Shown here piece by piece: positions 24,787-31,734 of a DNA stretch of 64,000 bases. This DNA is from Martinezella tropici. GTDB lineage: Bacteria > Pseudomonadota > Alphaproteobacteria > Rhizobiales > Rhizobiaceae. The notes below the pieces were generated by a model. The model searched no databases, had not been told where the DNA came from, and saw only the letters and a list, made by a program, of their open reading frames with translations. The stretch is taken from assembly GCA_000799755.1 (NCBI GenBank), contig JUHI01000024.1:1-64000 (forward strand). Reading direction: 5' to 3'. Made by a program: the position numbers and the translations under genes. The first letter of the stretch is position 1. Each line of letters begins with the position of its first letter.

Positions 24787-26205
24787 CTAGACGCCTGCCG
24801 ACTTGCGCAGCGGCGCGGCAAGTTCCGCATCCCGACGCTTGACTGCCTGAATGTCGCGATAGGCATTGGCCGGGTGGGTTGCCGGCAGGTAAGGCCCATC
24901 GCCGAACAGCTTTTCGCGCAGCGTGCCCGGGCGATAGGCGGTCGCATAAGCGTCACGCTTCTGCAGTTCGGGAACGAGCAAATCGACGGCCGCCTCGAAG
25001 CTGTCTGGCGTCACGGCATAAGCGAGGTTGAAGCCGTCGACGTCGGTCTCTTCTACCCATTCCTGCAAGATATCGGCGACGGTCGAGGGAGAGCCTACGA
25101 AGACCGGCCCGGTTCCACCGATCCCGCCCCATTTAGCGAGCTCCTCGACTGTCCAAACCCGGTCCTTGCCGCCGAAATGCTCGATCATCGAGACGATGGC
25201 GTTGGTTTCCACCTTCTTCAACTCGTCGGTCGGCGCATATTGGCCAAAGTCGATGCCGCTCCAGCCGGACATGAAGACGAGCGAGCCATCGTAGGAGGCG
25301 TAGCTCTGATATTCCTCGAACAGGCGCTGCGCCTTCGCATCGGTTTCCGCAATAATCAACGTCGTGAGGTTATAGATCAGCACCTTCCTTGGATCGCGGC
25401 CAGCAGCCGCGGCCCTCTGCCTGATATCGGCAACATAGGCGCGCAGCAAAGTCTTGGTCGGAGCAGCAACGAAGACGCATTCGGCATGACCGGCTGCGAA
25501 GGCCTTGCCGGGTCCAGACGCACCCGCCTGATAAAGTACGGGCGTCCGCTGTGGCGACGGCTCGCAGAGATGATAACCGGGAACGTCGAAGTACTTGCCC
25601 TTGTGACCGATTTCATGGACCTTGGCGGGATCGGTGAAGACGCCGCGTTCGGCGTCACGCAGCACTGCACCCTCTTCCCAACTACCTTCGAACAGCTTGT
25701 AGAGAACCTCCACATACTCGGAGGCGATCTCGTAGCGGTTGTCATGGGTCTTCAAACCGCCTTGACCGATGTTCTTGGCACCGCTTTCGAGATAGGAGGT
25801 CACGATGTTCCAGCCGACGCGCCCCTTCGTGTGGTGATCGGCGGTCGCGAGCCGTCGGGCAAACGTATATGGGTGTTCGAACGAGGTGGAGGCCGTAATT
25901 CCTATGCCGAGATGCTCAGTCGCAAGGGCGATTGGCGCCGCAAGCTGGATCGGATCGTTGACCGGTATTTGCGCGGCCTGCTCGATCGCATGATAGTTCG
26001 ACCCTTTGTAGACATCATAATAACCGATGACGTCAGCGATGAATATGCCGTCGAAAATGCCGCGTTCCAGCGTCCGGGCCAGATCCTGCCAATAGTCCAG
26101 ATCCTTGTATTTCCACGACTTGTCGCGTGGATGTCTCCAGAGGCCGGGGGATTGATGGGCGACACAGTTCATGTCGAACGCGTTGAATCGAATATGCCTT
26201 GTCAT
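24787..26205 (-). CDS. LLM-class flavin-dependent monooxygenase (NtaA/SnaA/DszA family)
   Basis: This 472-residue enzyme is a bacterial-luciferase-like monooxygenase that uses reduced FMN. The start is typical of the NtaA/DszA branch (MTRHIRFNAFDMNCVAHQSP, then LWRHP). Family landmarks include GIFDGIFIADVIGYYDVYKG, then THHTKGR-type binding (TADHHTKGRVGWNIVTSYLE) and LYQAGASGPGKAFAAGHAE. Members cleave C-S, C-N or S-N bonds in nitrilotriacetate, dibenzothiophene sulfone or alkyl sulfides. No flavin reductase or transporter is adjacent, so the substrate cannot be inferred from context. It is monocistronic, with inverted repeats just upstream. Confidence 0.9.
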   Translation of the reverse strand: MTRHIRFNAFDMNCVAHQSPGLWRHPRDKSWKYKDLDYWQDLARTLERGIFDGIFIADVIGYYDVYKGSNYHAIEQAAQIPVNDPIQLAAPIALATEHLGIGITASTSFEHPYTFARRLATADHHTKGRVGWNIVTSYLESGAKNIGQGGLKTHDNRYEIASEYVEVLYKLFEGSWEEGAVLRDAERGVFTDPAKVHEIGHKGKYFDVPGYHLCEPSPQRTPVLYQAGASGPGKAFAAGHAECVFVAAPTKTLLRAYVADIRQRAAAAGRDPRKVLIYNLTTLIIAETDAKAQRLFEEYQSYASYDGSLVFMSGWSGIDFGQYAPTDELKKVETNAIVSMIEHFGGKDRVWTVEELAKWGGIGGTGPVFVGSPSTVADILQEWVEETDVDGFNLAYAVTPDSFEAAVDLLVPELQKRDAYATAYRPGTLREKLFGDGPYLPATHPANAYRDIQAVKRRDAELAAPLRKSAGV

Positions 26206-26509
26206 GCCGGCTCCGGGCGAATTGCACTGGCGACCAAGCTATTTGTGGCAGTGTTTTCCGGAAAGTAATCAGATAATGTCTATATACTGTATAGGGAAAT
26301 ATTTTTCCCATCGCTTGCCGACAATTCGCTATTCGATGCTTGTGGTTGGCGATCGACGGCAAGGAGCCGAGGATGGGTCTGTATTGCGGCGGACGGCTTG
26401 CGGCCCAGACGAATATCCGCATGTGATCGGTAAGGTGCCAATCTGCCGTTGGCTTCCACCGCAATCCGGCGCGGCCCAGACGCCGGCACGGACAACTGCC
26501 CGGCTCAGC
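26206..26509. other. intergenic region between monooxygenase and diguanylate cyclase genes
   Basis: The first ~110 bases are AT-rich and hold the monooxygenase promoter (minus strand), with the inverted repeat at 26294-26309 and a shorter CTATA-TATAG dyad beside it. The rest (about 26320-26509) is GC-rich with no supported gene; short frames there lack ribosome sites and recognisable content. Confidence 0.5.
26294..26309. promoter_or_regulatory. inverted repeat upstream of the monooxygenase gene
   Basis: GGGAAA and TTTCCC pair around TATT, preceded by a CTATA-n5-TATAG dyad at about 26281-26294. Both lie 75-105 bases before the monooxygenase ATG in an AT-rich promoter-like stretch. A repressor site is the simplest reading; the regulator is unknown. 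Confidence 0.35.
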
Positions 26510-27463
26510 CTAGAGGGCCGCGTCGTAAGCGGACCATGTCGGCGGCACGATGCGGAAGCCGTTTTTCCCGGACAGTTTCGCCTCGTAAAGCCCGCGATCC
26601 GCTTCCGCGAATATGTCCTTGGATGAATGGCCGGGGACGATGATGGCGGCACCAACCGAGGTTGCAATGCGAATCGACTTTGCCGGCGTCGAGACGGTCC
26701 AGTTCAGCCCTTTAACGACCCGGTCGGCAATCTTTGCAAGATGCTCAGTCGAGACGCATTCATGAATAACGGCAAATTCGTCGCCACCGATCCGCGCCAC
26801 CATATTGGCCTTGGGAACCGCGCGCGAAAGCCGATGCCCCGCCGCTTTGAGGCAGTCATCTCCGGCCTGATGGCCAAGAGTGTCATTCACGGACTTGAAG
26901 CCGTCGAGATCGACCAGAAGAAGCGCCCGGCCGGTTCGGCCCTCGGTGGCGCAGATTTCGTTGAAAAATGTCTCAAATCTGGTGCGCGACGTCAGCCCGG
27001 TGAGAATGTCATGCTCGGCCAATTGCCTGAGTTGCTCGACCATCGTCTTCTCGGCGGTGACATCCTGCTTCATCCCGAAAATTCGGGTCGCGGTCCCATC
27101 CGCGACCTCGACGCAAGCGGTTATCCTTATCCAACGGCGGTTGCCACTCGCGGTAATGATCTCGACGTCCAGGCTAAAGCCCTCGCCGGTACGAATTGCC
27201 TTCTCGCGGACCTCGTCGAGGCGCCTGCGGGTTTCCGGAGTATAGAGCCTAAGGATTTGGTTCCGCGTCAGCGGCGTTTGCGGAGCAAGATCAAAAAGCT
27301 CATAGACCGTATCTGTCCAGCTAAGCGTCTGATCGGGTAGGCTGCATTCCCACACCCCGATACGGGCAGCCTTGAACGATCGATCGAACAATTCCCGCAA
27401 ATGCAGGAATTGGCGGGAACCCATTGCCTGTGGATCGAGTATTCCATTTCCATCGCAAGACAC
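26510..27463 (-). CDS. PAS-GGDEF diguanylate cyclase
   Basis: This 317-residue cytoplasmic protein has a PAS/PAC sensor at about residues 25-145 (ARIGVWECSLPDQTLSWTD, ending FGMKQDVTAEK) and a GGDEF domain at about 150-310. The active-site motif is intact: ARIGGDEFAVIHE. LAEHDILTGLTSR is the usual GGDEF entry, with L-T-S-R in place of the common L-T-N-R. It should make cyclic di-GMP in response to a PAS-bound cue. A product-inhibition RxxD just before GGDEF is not seen. A second ATG 14 codons downstream may be the true start. No EAL domain is present. It is monocistronic. Confidence 0.9.
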   Translation of the reverse strand: MSCDGNGILDPQAMGSRQFLHLRELFDRSFKAARIGVWECSLPDQTLSWTDTVYELFDLAPQTPLTRNQILRLYTPETRRRLDEVREKAIRTGEGFSLDVEIITASGNRRWIRITACVEVADGTATRIFGMKQDVTAEKTMVEQLRQLAEHDILTGLTSRTRFETFFNEICATEGRTGRALLLVDLDGFKSVNDTLGHQAGDDCLKAAGHRLSRAVPKANMVARIGGDEFAVIHECVSTEHLAKIADRVVKGLNWTVSTPAKSIRIATSVGAAIIVPGHSSKDIFAEADRGLYEAKLSGKNGFRIVPPTWSAYDAAL

Positions 27464-27784
27464 TGGAAGCCCTCACCCGCTGATCAAAAGATTATCGCCG
27501 GCTTCATTGCCGACAATCTTTTCGGAGTAGAGGATTGCATGGATTGTTTGCATTTTGGTTTCCAAAAGCCCGAACGCCGCGATTCTCACCGATATCAACA
27601 GCTCTCTTTTGAAACCAAGCCTCCGAAGTCGGCACGATCTCAAGCGAAGGACGTATTTCTGGATGCTTAGAGCAAGCAAGAGCTGCGGATTAACACCGCG
27701 TTATCGACCACCGCCGACTCGACAATCACGAAGATGGGCCCCGGCACCATCGTCCTGAGACATCCGGCGCCGGCCGATTCTCCG
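27464..27784. other. intergenic region between diguanylate cyclase and chromate transporter genes
   Basis: No supported gene was found. It contains the A-to-T symmetric hairpin at 27486-27522, a likely terminator, and presumably the promoter of the diguanylate cyclase near 27464-27560. Short frames on both strands lack recognisable domains. Confidence 0.5.
27486..27522. terminator. candidate bidirectional intrinsic terminator
   Basis: Outer arms AAAAGATT and AATCTTTT pair over eight bases, then after a small internal loop CGGC pairs with GCCG around TTCATT. The A-run on one side and T-run on the other allow termination in either direction. It lies ~260 bases past the chromate transporter stop in the minus direction and just upstream of the diguanylate cyclase. 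Confidence 0.45.
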
Positions 27785-28315
27785 CTATACCTGGCCTATG
27801 CCGCTCAAGCCAACCAATGCGCCAATGCCGAGGACGACAAGCGGATGGACGCGCGTTGTCGAGAGAACAACTGCGCCGAGCGCGGCTATTACAGCCAGAA
27901 TCCAGCCCTGCGTCGATGCCTCGGTGATGACGGCCGCGCTTGCCGTGACGAGCCCGGCAGTCATCGGCACCAGCCCGGCCTGCACGATCCTGCGCCACGG
28001 CCTGTCCTTGAAACGGTTCCAGAGGTGGAGCACGAAATAGGTCAAAACCGAGGAGGGGCCGAACTTTGCCGCCGACGTCACCAGAACGCCCGCCCATCCG
28101 GCGACATGCCAGCCGACCAGGGGCACGACCATCAGGTTCGGGCCGGGAGCGGCCTGCGCCAATGCGAAGAGCGCACCGAATTCCTGTGCCGTCATCCAAT
28201 GCTGGACGTCGACGATCTGCCGATGCATTTCCGGCAAAATGGAATTGCCGCCGCCAAAGGCCAGCAAGGAAAGCTGCGTGAAGATGAGAGCAAGCGTAAG
28301 CAAGGTCGTGGTCAT
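27785..28315 (-). CDS. short-chain chromate transporter, second half (ChrA C-type)
   Basis: This 176-residue membrane protein is one half of a split CHR transporter. It starts LALIFTQLSLLAFGGGNSIL and contains ALAQAAPGPNLMVVPLVGW, the conserved half-transporter motifs (FGGG and APGPN). Four to six hydrophobic helices follow. It overlaps the partner gene by four bases (ATGA), so the halves are made together and should pair in antiparallel fashion in the inner membrane. Family members export chromate, but many short-chain CHR proteins have unproven substrates. Confidence 0.9.
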   Translation of the reverse strand: MTTTLLTLALIFTQLSLLAFGGGNSILPEMHRQIVDVQHWMTAQEFGALFALAQAAPGPNLMVVPLVGWHVAGWAGVLVTSAAKFGPSSVLTYFVLHLWNRFKDRPWRRIVQAGLVPMTAGLVTASAAVITEASTQGWILAVIAALGAVVLSTTRVHPLVVLGIGALVGLSGIGQV

Positions 28316-28878
28316 GATTCAAGCTTCCAGGTGGCGATAATGCTGATAGGCGCGAGAAGCAGCATGGTCGAGAGCAACGGTAGCCCGGCGATGGCGATGG
28401 CGACAAAGCAAATGGCGGCAACGACCAACGCGACAGGTCTGCGGCGCAGCGGCAGGACGATCTTGACCGCCATCGAGATCAGCAGGCCTGCCGCCGCCGC
28501 GGCAAGACCCGCAAACATATGCTGGATGCGCGGATCGCCGTTGAACTGATCGTAGATGACGCCGAGACCGATCACGATCGCCGTCGGCGCAACAATCAAG
28601 CCGAGAAGAGCCGAAAATGCTCCCGCAACGCCTTGGAACTTCGAGCCGATCGCAACCGACATGTTGATGATATTGCCGCCGGGCAGGAACTGACAGAGCC
28701 CGAGCAACTCGGTGAACTCCTCGCCGGTCAGCCACTTGCGATCCTCGACCACCATGCGGCGCGCAAGTGGCAAGACCCCGCCGAAGCCGATAAGACCGAG
28801 TTTGAAAAAGCCGAAGAAGAGTTCGGCGACGGTTGGCCCTTCGCGTTGCGCGACGGCGTGGGGAGAAATGGCGTCCAT
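28312..28878 (-). CDS. short-chain chromate transporter, first half (ChrA N-type)
   Basis: This 188-residue half contains ELFFGFFKLGLIGFGGVLPL and GLCQFLPGGNIINMSVAIG, the two motifs of the CHR fold in the N-type form (FGGVLP and FLPGGN). The ATG at 28878 is chosen because it leaves the usual ~17 residues before ELFF and has GCAGG at a fitting distance. Starts at 28899 or 28944 are possible, but the latter would place the start against the operator-like dyad at 28946-28969. It is divergent from a LysR gene that probably regulates it. Confidence 0.88.
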   Translation of the reverse strand: MDAISPHAVAQREGPTVAELFFGFFKLGLIGFGGVLPLARRMVVEDRKWLTGEEFTELLGLCQFLPGGNIINMSVAIGSKFQGVAGAFSALLGLIVAPTAIVIGLGVIYDQFNGDPRIQHMFAGLAAAAAGLLISMAVKIVLPLRRRPVALVVAAICFVAIAIAGLPLLSTMLLLAPISIIATWKLES

Positions 28879-28945
28879 ATCCTGGCCTGCGTGCTTCATG
28901 TCAAACAAGACGACAAAATAGGCTTTTACCGGCTGTGCGTCCAAT

Positions 28946-28969
28946 ATATGGATTATGCATTATCCATAT
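28946..28969. promoter_or_regulatory. dyad between chromate transporter and LysR genes
   Basis: Perfect arms ATATGGAT and ATCCATAT are separated by eight bases (TATGCATT). It fits the T-n11-A style of LysR sites and lies between the two divergent starts, 68 bases from the transporter ATG and 15 bases from the regulator ATG, so it would allow autorepression and control of the transporter. Confidence 0.5.
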
Positions 28970-28983
28970 CTATGAGATATGCC

Positions 28984-29910
28984 ATGATCGAGCTTCGACA
29001 CCTGCGCTATGCCGTTACCGTTGCCGATGAGGGGCACATGACCCGTGCCGCCGAACGGCTCGGCATCCAGCAGCCGCCGCTCAGCCAGCAGATCGCCAAG
29101 CTGGAGGCGATCGTCGGCGCGCCGCTCTTCAGGCGCCTGCCGAGAGGCGTCGAACTGACGGACGCTGGCCGTACTTTCGTGGAGCGGGCGAGGGCCGTCC
29201 TGCACGACGTCGATCTGGCGATCGAGGCGACAAGACGCAATGTCCGCGGAGAGGAGGGAAGCCTCGCCATCGGCTTTACCAGTTCGGCGGCATTTCATCC
29301 CCTTCTCACCTCGGCCGTCCGCTCGCTCGGTGAAAGGTCACCCGACGTCGTCCTCAAGCTCGAGGAAGCCAGCACGCCAGATCTCATCGCCGCGCTGCAT
29401 TCCGGCCTCTTAGATGTCGCGCTCGTTCGCTCGCCCGTCGCCCAGTCGAGCGGCCTTTTGATTTCGCGCATACTCGACGAGGAAATGCTGATCGCCCTTC
29501 CCGATCGTCATCCGCTTGCGATCGCGAAGGGCGAAAGGCCTGAGCCCCTCCAATTGCAGGAACTCGCAAACGAAGCCTTCATACTATATCGGCGCCCATC
29601 AGGCCCCGGATTATACGACGGCATCATAGCGGCCTGCCTTGCCGCAGGTTTTAGCCCGAAAATACGGCATGAGGCCCCGCGATTGCTATCGACGCTCAGC
29701 CTTGTCGCCGCCGGGCTCGGGATGTCAATCATCCCGGCGTCGATGGCCCGGCTGGAGACGAACGGGATTGCATATCTAAGGCTCGATCCTCGCGCCAATC
29801 TCATCGCGCCGCTTCATCTCGCGCGCCGAGATGAGCAACCAAGCGGCGCATTGCGGCTGTTTGCCGATATTGTCCATCAGGAGAAAGCCTCGTTGAAATA
29901 CGGGCAGTGA
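28984..29910 (+). CDS. LysR-family regulator divergent from the chromate transporter
   Basis: The 308-residue protein begins MIELRHLRYAVTVADEGHMT, then RAAERLGIQQPPLSQQIAKL, a BenM/CatM-type HTH, and LFRRLPRGVELTDAGRTF. The effector domain follows with IGFTSSAAFHPLL. The ATG at 28984 is preferred; an in-frame ATG four codons earlier also exists. Adjacency to a perfect dyad and to a divergent chr pair suggests it controls chromate efflux. The BenM/CatM-like N-terminus reflects subfamily, not necessarily an aromatic effector. Confidence 0.92.
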   Translation: MIELRHLRYAVTVADEGHMTRAAERLGIQQPPLSQQIAKLEAIVGAPLFRRLPRGVELTDAGRTFVERARAVLHDVDLAIEATRRNVRGEEGSLAIGFTSSAAFHPLLTSAVRSLGERSPDVVLKLEEASTPDLIAALHSGLLDVALVRSPVAQSSGLLISRILDEEMLIALPDRHPLAIAKGERPEPLQLQELANEAFILYRRPSGPGLYDGIIAACLAAGFSPKIRHEAPRLLSTLSLVAAGLGMSIIPASMARLETNGIAYLRLDPRANLIAPLHLARRDEQPSGALRLFADIVHQEKASLKYGQ

Positions 29911-30031
29911 GCCGGCTATCCAATTTGTCGACAAGCACTGATCGAACGGACGTGAAATGAGTTGCGATGAAAATGGAACCAACGCGATATAGCGTATATT
30001 GCTCTATCGATTTAAACCATGGGACACGGGA

Positions 30032-30910
30032 ATGAATTGGATGCGGCGCAGCGTTCTCGCATTCCTGGGCGGCCTTATCCTGGGTAGGCCGTCTCTCGGT
30101 CGGGCGTCCAGCAAGTCCTCGGCGTATGCCGTGTCCCGGTCCAGCTACAAACCACGTCATGTGCTTTGCTTTCTCGGCAGGGAAGATGGTCTTGCCGCGC
30201 TCCTGCAGAGTGCCCGCGCTGCTATCGCCAACTTCGGTGATGATTTCACCGCCGATGAAGATGGTTCGCAGGACGAGCCCGACGACCGGATGGTCCGTTC
30301 ATTCAATATCTGCTGGGACCGCGTGGACCCTGACGCCTATGAAGAGGCCGACGAAGACGCCGTCGCCACTCACGGGTCTGTTCTTTACGTCCTCGGACCG
30401 CCGATGTCGGCCGAGGTCGCTGTCGCGACATCCGCAAGGGCCCTGGTGTTCGTGCAATACATGCTCGATCACGGTGCGATCGCGGTAAAGGGTGAGACTG
30501 CGGGGGTAGCCCACGGTATACGGCGATGGAAAGAGCTTTCCGGACAGGCGCGCCGCGCAGCCGATTCTCAAGACCTGCTGACACTTGCCAAGACCTGCCG
30601 CCTCGCCTTTGCCCGCCGGCCGATTGGCGACGATACCGAGGGAATGGCCAGCGTCGGCAATCATCTGGTCGGCTTGCCCGATGTGCACGTTACCTTTATC
30701 CGAAAAGACGATCAGCAACCGTCGACCAATGCCGAACAGCTTGAAATCGCTGCCCTGATTGACGACATCGGCGACCAGATGGCACGGGACGGCGTTGACG
30801 CAACATTGGCGGCTCGTCGCGCGGCCCTATCCGACGACAGCCGCTATGACGAAGATGAATATAAATTCAATCCGTTCGGGGTGGTGACCATTCGAGACAA
30901 AAAGCTCTGA
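30032..30910 (+). CDS. hypothetical protein with signal-like N-terminus (292 aa)
   Basis: I do not recognise this protein with confidence. The ATG at 30032 gives 292 residues starting MNWMRRSVLAFLGGLILGRP, a basic then hydrophobic stretch that could be a signal or anchor. The body is soluble, acidic and balanced; an acidic insert lies at about 75-110. The segment PPMSAEVAVATSARALVFVQ and GAIAVKGETAGVAHGIRRW recall DUF4261-type proteins, but weakly. The C-terminus is charged (DEDEYKFNPFGVV). It stands alone between a LysR gene and the convergent glucokinase gene. Codon use matches its neighbours, so it is probably real. Confidence 0.65.
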   Translation: MNWMRRSVLAFLGGLILGRPSLGRASSKSSAYAVSRSSYKPRHVLCFLGREDGLAALLQSARAAIANFGDDFTADEDGSQDEPDDRMVRSFNICWDRVDPDAYEEADEDAVATHGSVLYVLGPPMSAEVAVATSARALVFVQYMLDHGAIAVKGETAGVAHGIRRWKELSGQARRAADSQDLLTLAKTCRLAFARRPIGDDTEGMASVGNHLVGLPDVHVTFIRKDDQQPSTNAEQLEIAALIDDIGDQMARDGVDATLAARRAALSDDSRYDEDEYKFNPFGVVTIRDKKL

Positions 30911-30955
30911 CGACGCCTATCCCCTCGCCTCATCAGGTAGGATAGCGCGCGTAGG

Positions 30956-31708
30956 TTAGAAGCTCAGCGTGGTATCCGTCCACAAGCGAAATCCTCCAAG
31001 AAACGCATTTTCGTTCTCGCCGACGCGGCAGCCCGGCGGCAATTCCTTGAGCTTTTCGGCATTGCCTCCGCCAATGACAATGTCATGCGGCAGCAACGCG
31101 GCCCGCAATCTCTCGACAATCTCTTCAACCGACTCCCGCCATTTCTTCTTGCCGTATTTCTCAAGGCCGCGTTCGCCGATAAAATCTTCGAAGGTGCCGC
31201 GCTTCTTGTAGGGCAGGTGGGCAAGTTCCATGGGAAGGCAGACGTGATTGACGATCATCGCCGACCCCAATCCCGTGCCGAGGCCGAGAAACAGCATATT
31301 ACCGGTCTTGTAGTTGCCGATCGCCTGCATCACGGCATCGTTGACAAGCTTGACCGGCTTGCCGAAAGCGGCGGAAAAATCGAAATCCTGCCAACCGGGG
31401 CCGAGATTGTGCGGTTCGACAGCCGGCTTGTTATCTCGAACCGGGCCTGGGTATCCCATGCCGATAACGTCGTATTGCCAATCCTGAGTAAGGTCCTTGA
31501 CGGCCTTGACCATCTCCTTTGCCGACATTGTCGGGCCGGACACCGCCGCGCGGCGATCGCCGCCGGAGCTTACGCGCATTTTCACATGCGAACCGCCAAG
31601 GTCGATTGCCAGCACGACAGGATCCTTCGCCGCCGCCTTAGCACTCTCTTCCTTGGGTTCCACCTTCGCTTTGCGTCCTTCTTTCACCTGGCTCATCTTC
31701 ATCGGCAC
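30956..31708 (-). CDS. short ROK-family glucokinase (polyphosphate glucokinase-like)
   Basis: This 250-residue kinase has the ROK phosphate-1 motif LAIDLGGSHVK (D36), a central NDA motif (KLVNDAVMQAIG) and LFLGLGTGLGSAMIV as phosphate-2 region. The ~30-residue N-terminal tail is Lys-rich and probably disordered. The usual ROK zinc-binding cysteine cluster is not visible, and the short length matches the polyphosphate/ATP glucokinase branch. It lies 26 bases after the glucoamylase gene, so it should phosphorylate the glucose that enzyme frees. Whether polyphosphate or ATP is the donor cannot be read here. An ATG two codons downstream is an alternative start. Confidence 0.82.
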   Translation of the reverse strand: MPMKMSQVKEGRKAKVEPKEESAKAAAKDPVVLAIDLGGSHVKMRVSSGGDRRAAVSGPTMSAKEMVKAVKDLTQDWQYDVIGMGYPGPVRDNKPAVEPHNLGPGWQDFDFSAAFGKPVKLVNDAVMQAIGNYKTGNMLFLGLGTGLGSAMIVNHVCLPMELAHLPYKKRGTFEDFIGERGLEKYGKKKWRESVEEIVERLRAALLPHDIVIGGGNAEKLKELPPGCRVGENENAFLGGFRLWTDTTLSF

Positions 31709-31734
31709 CTTCTATTCGTGGGGCATCCTTCGTT

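Noticed and set aside
24772..26268. 498-residue plus-strand frame
   Set aside because: Antisense to the LLM monooxygenase; no recognisable domain.
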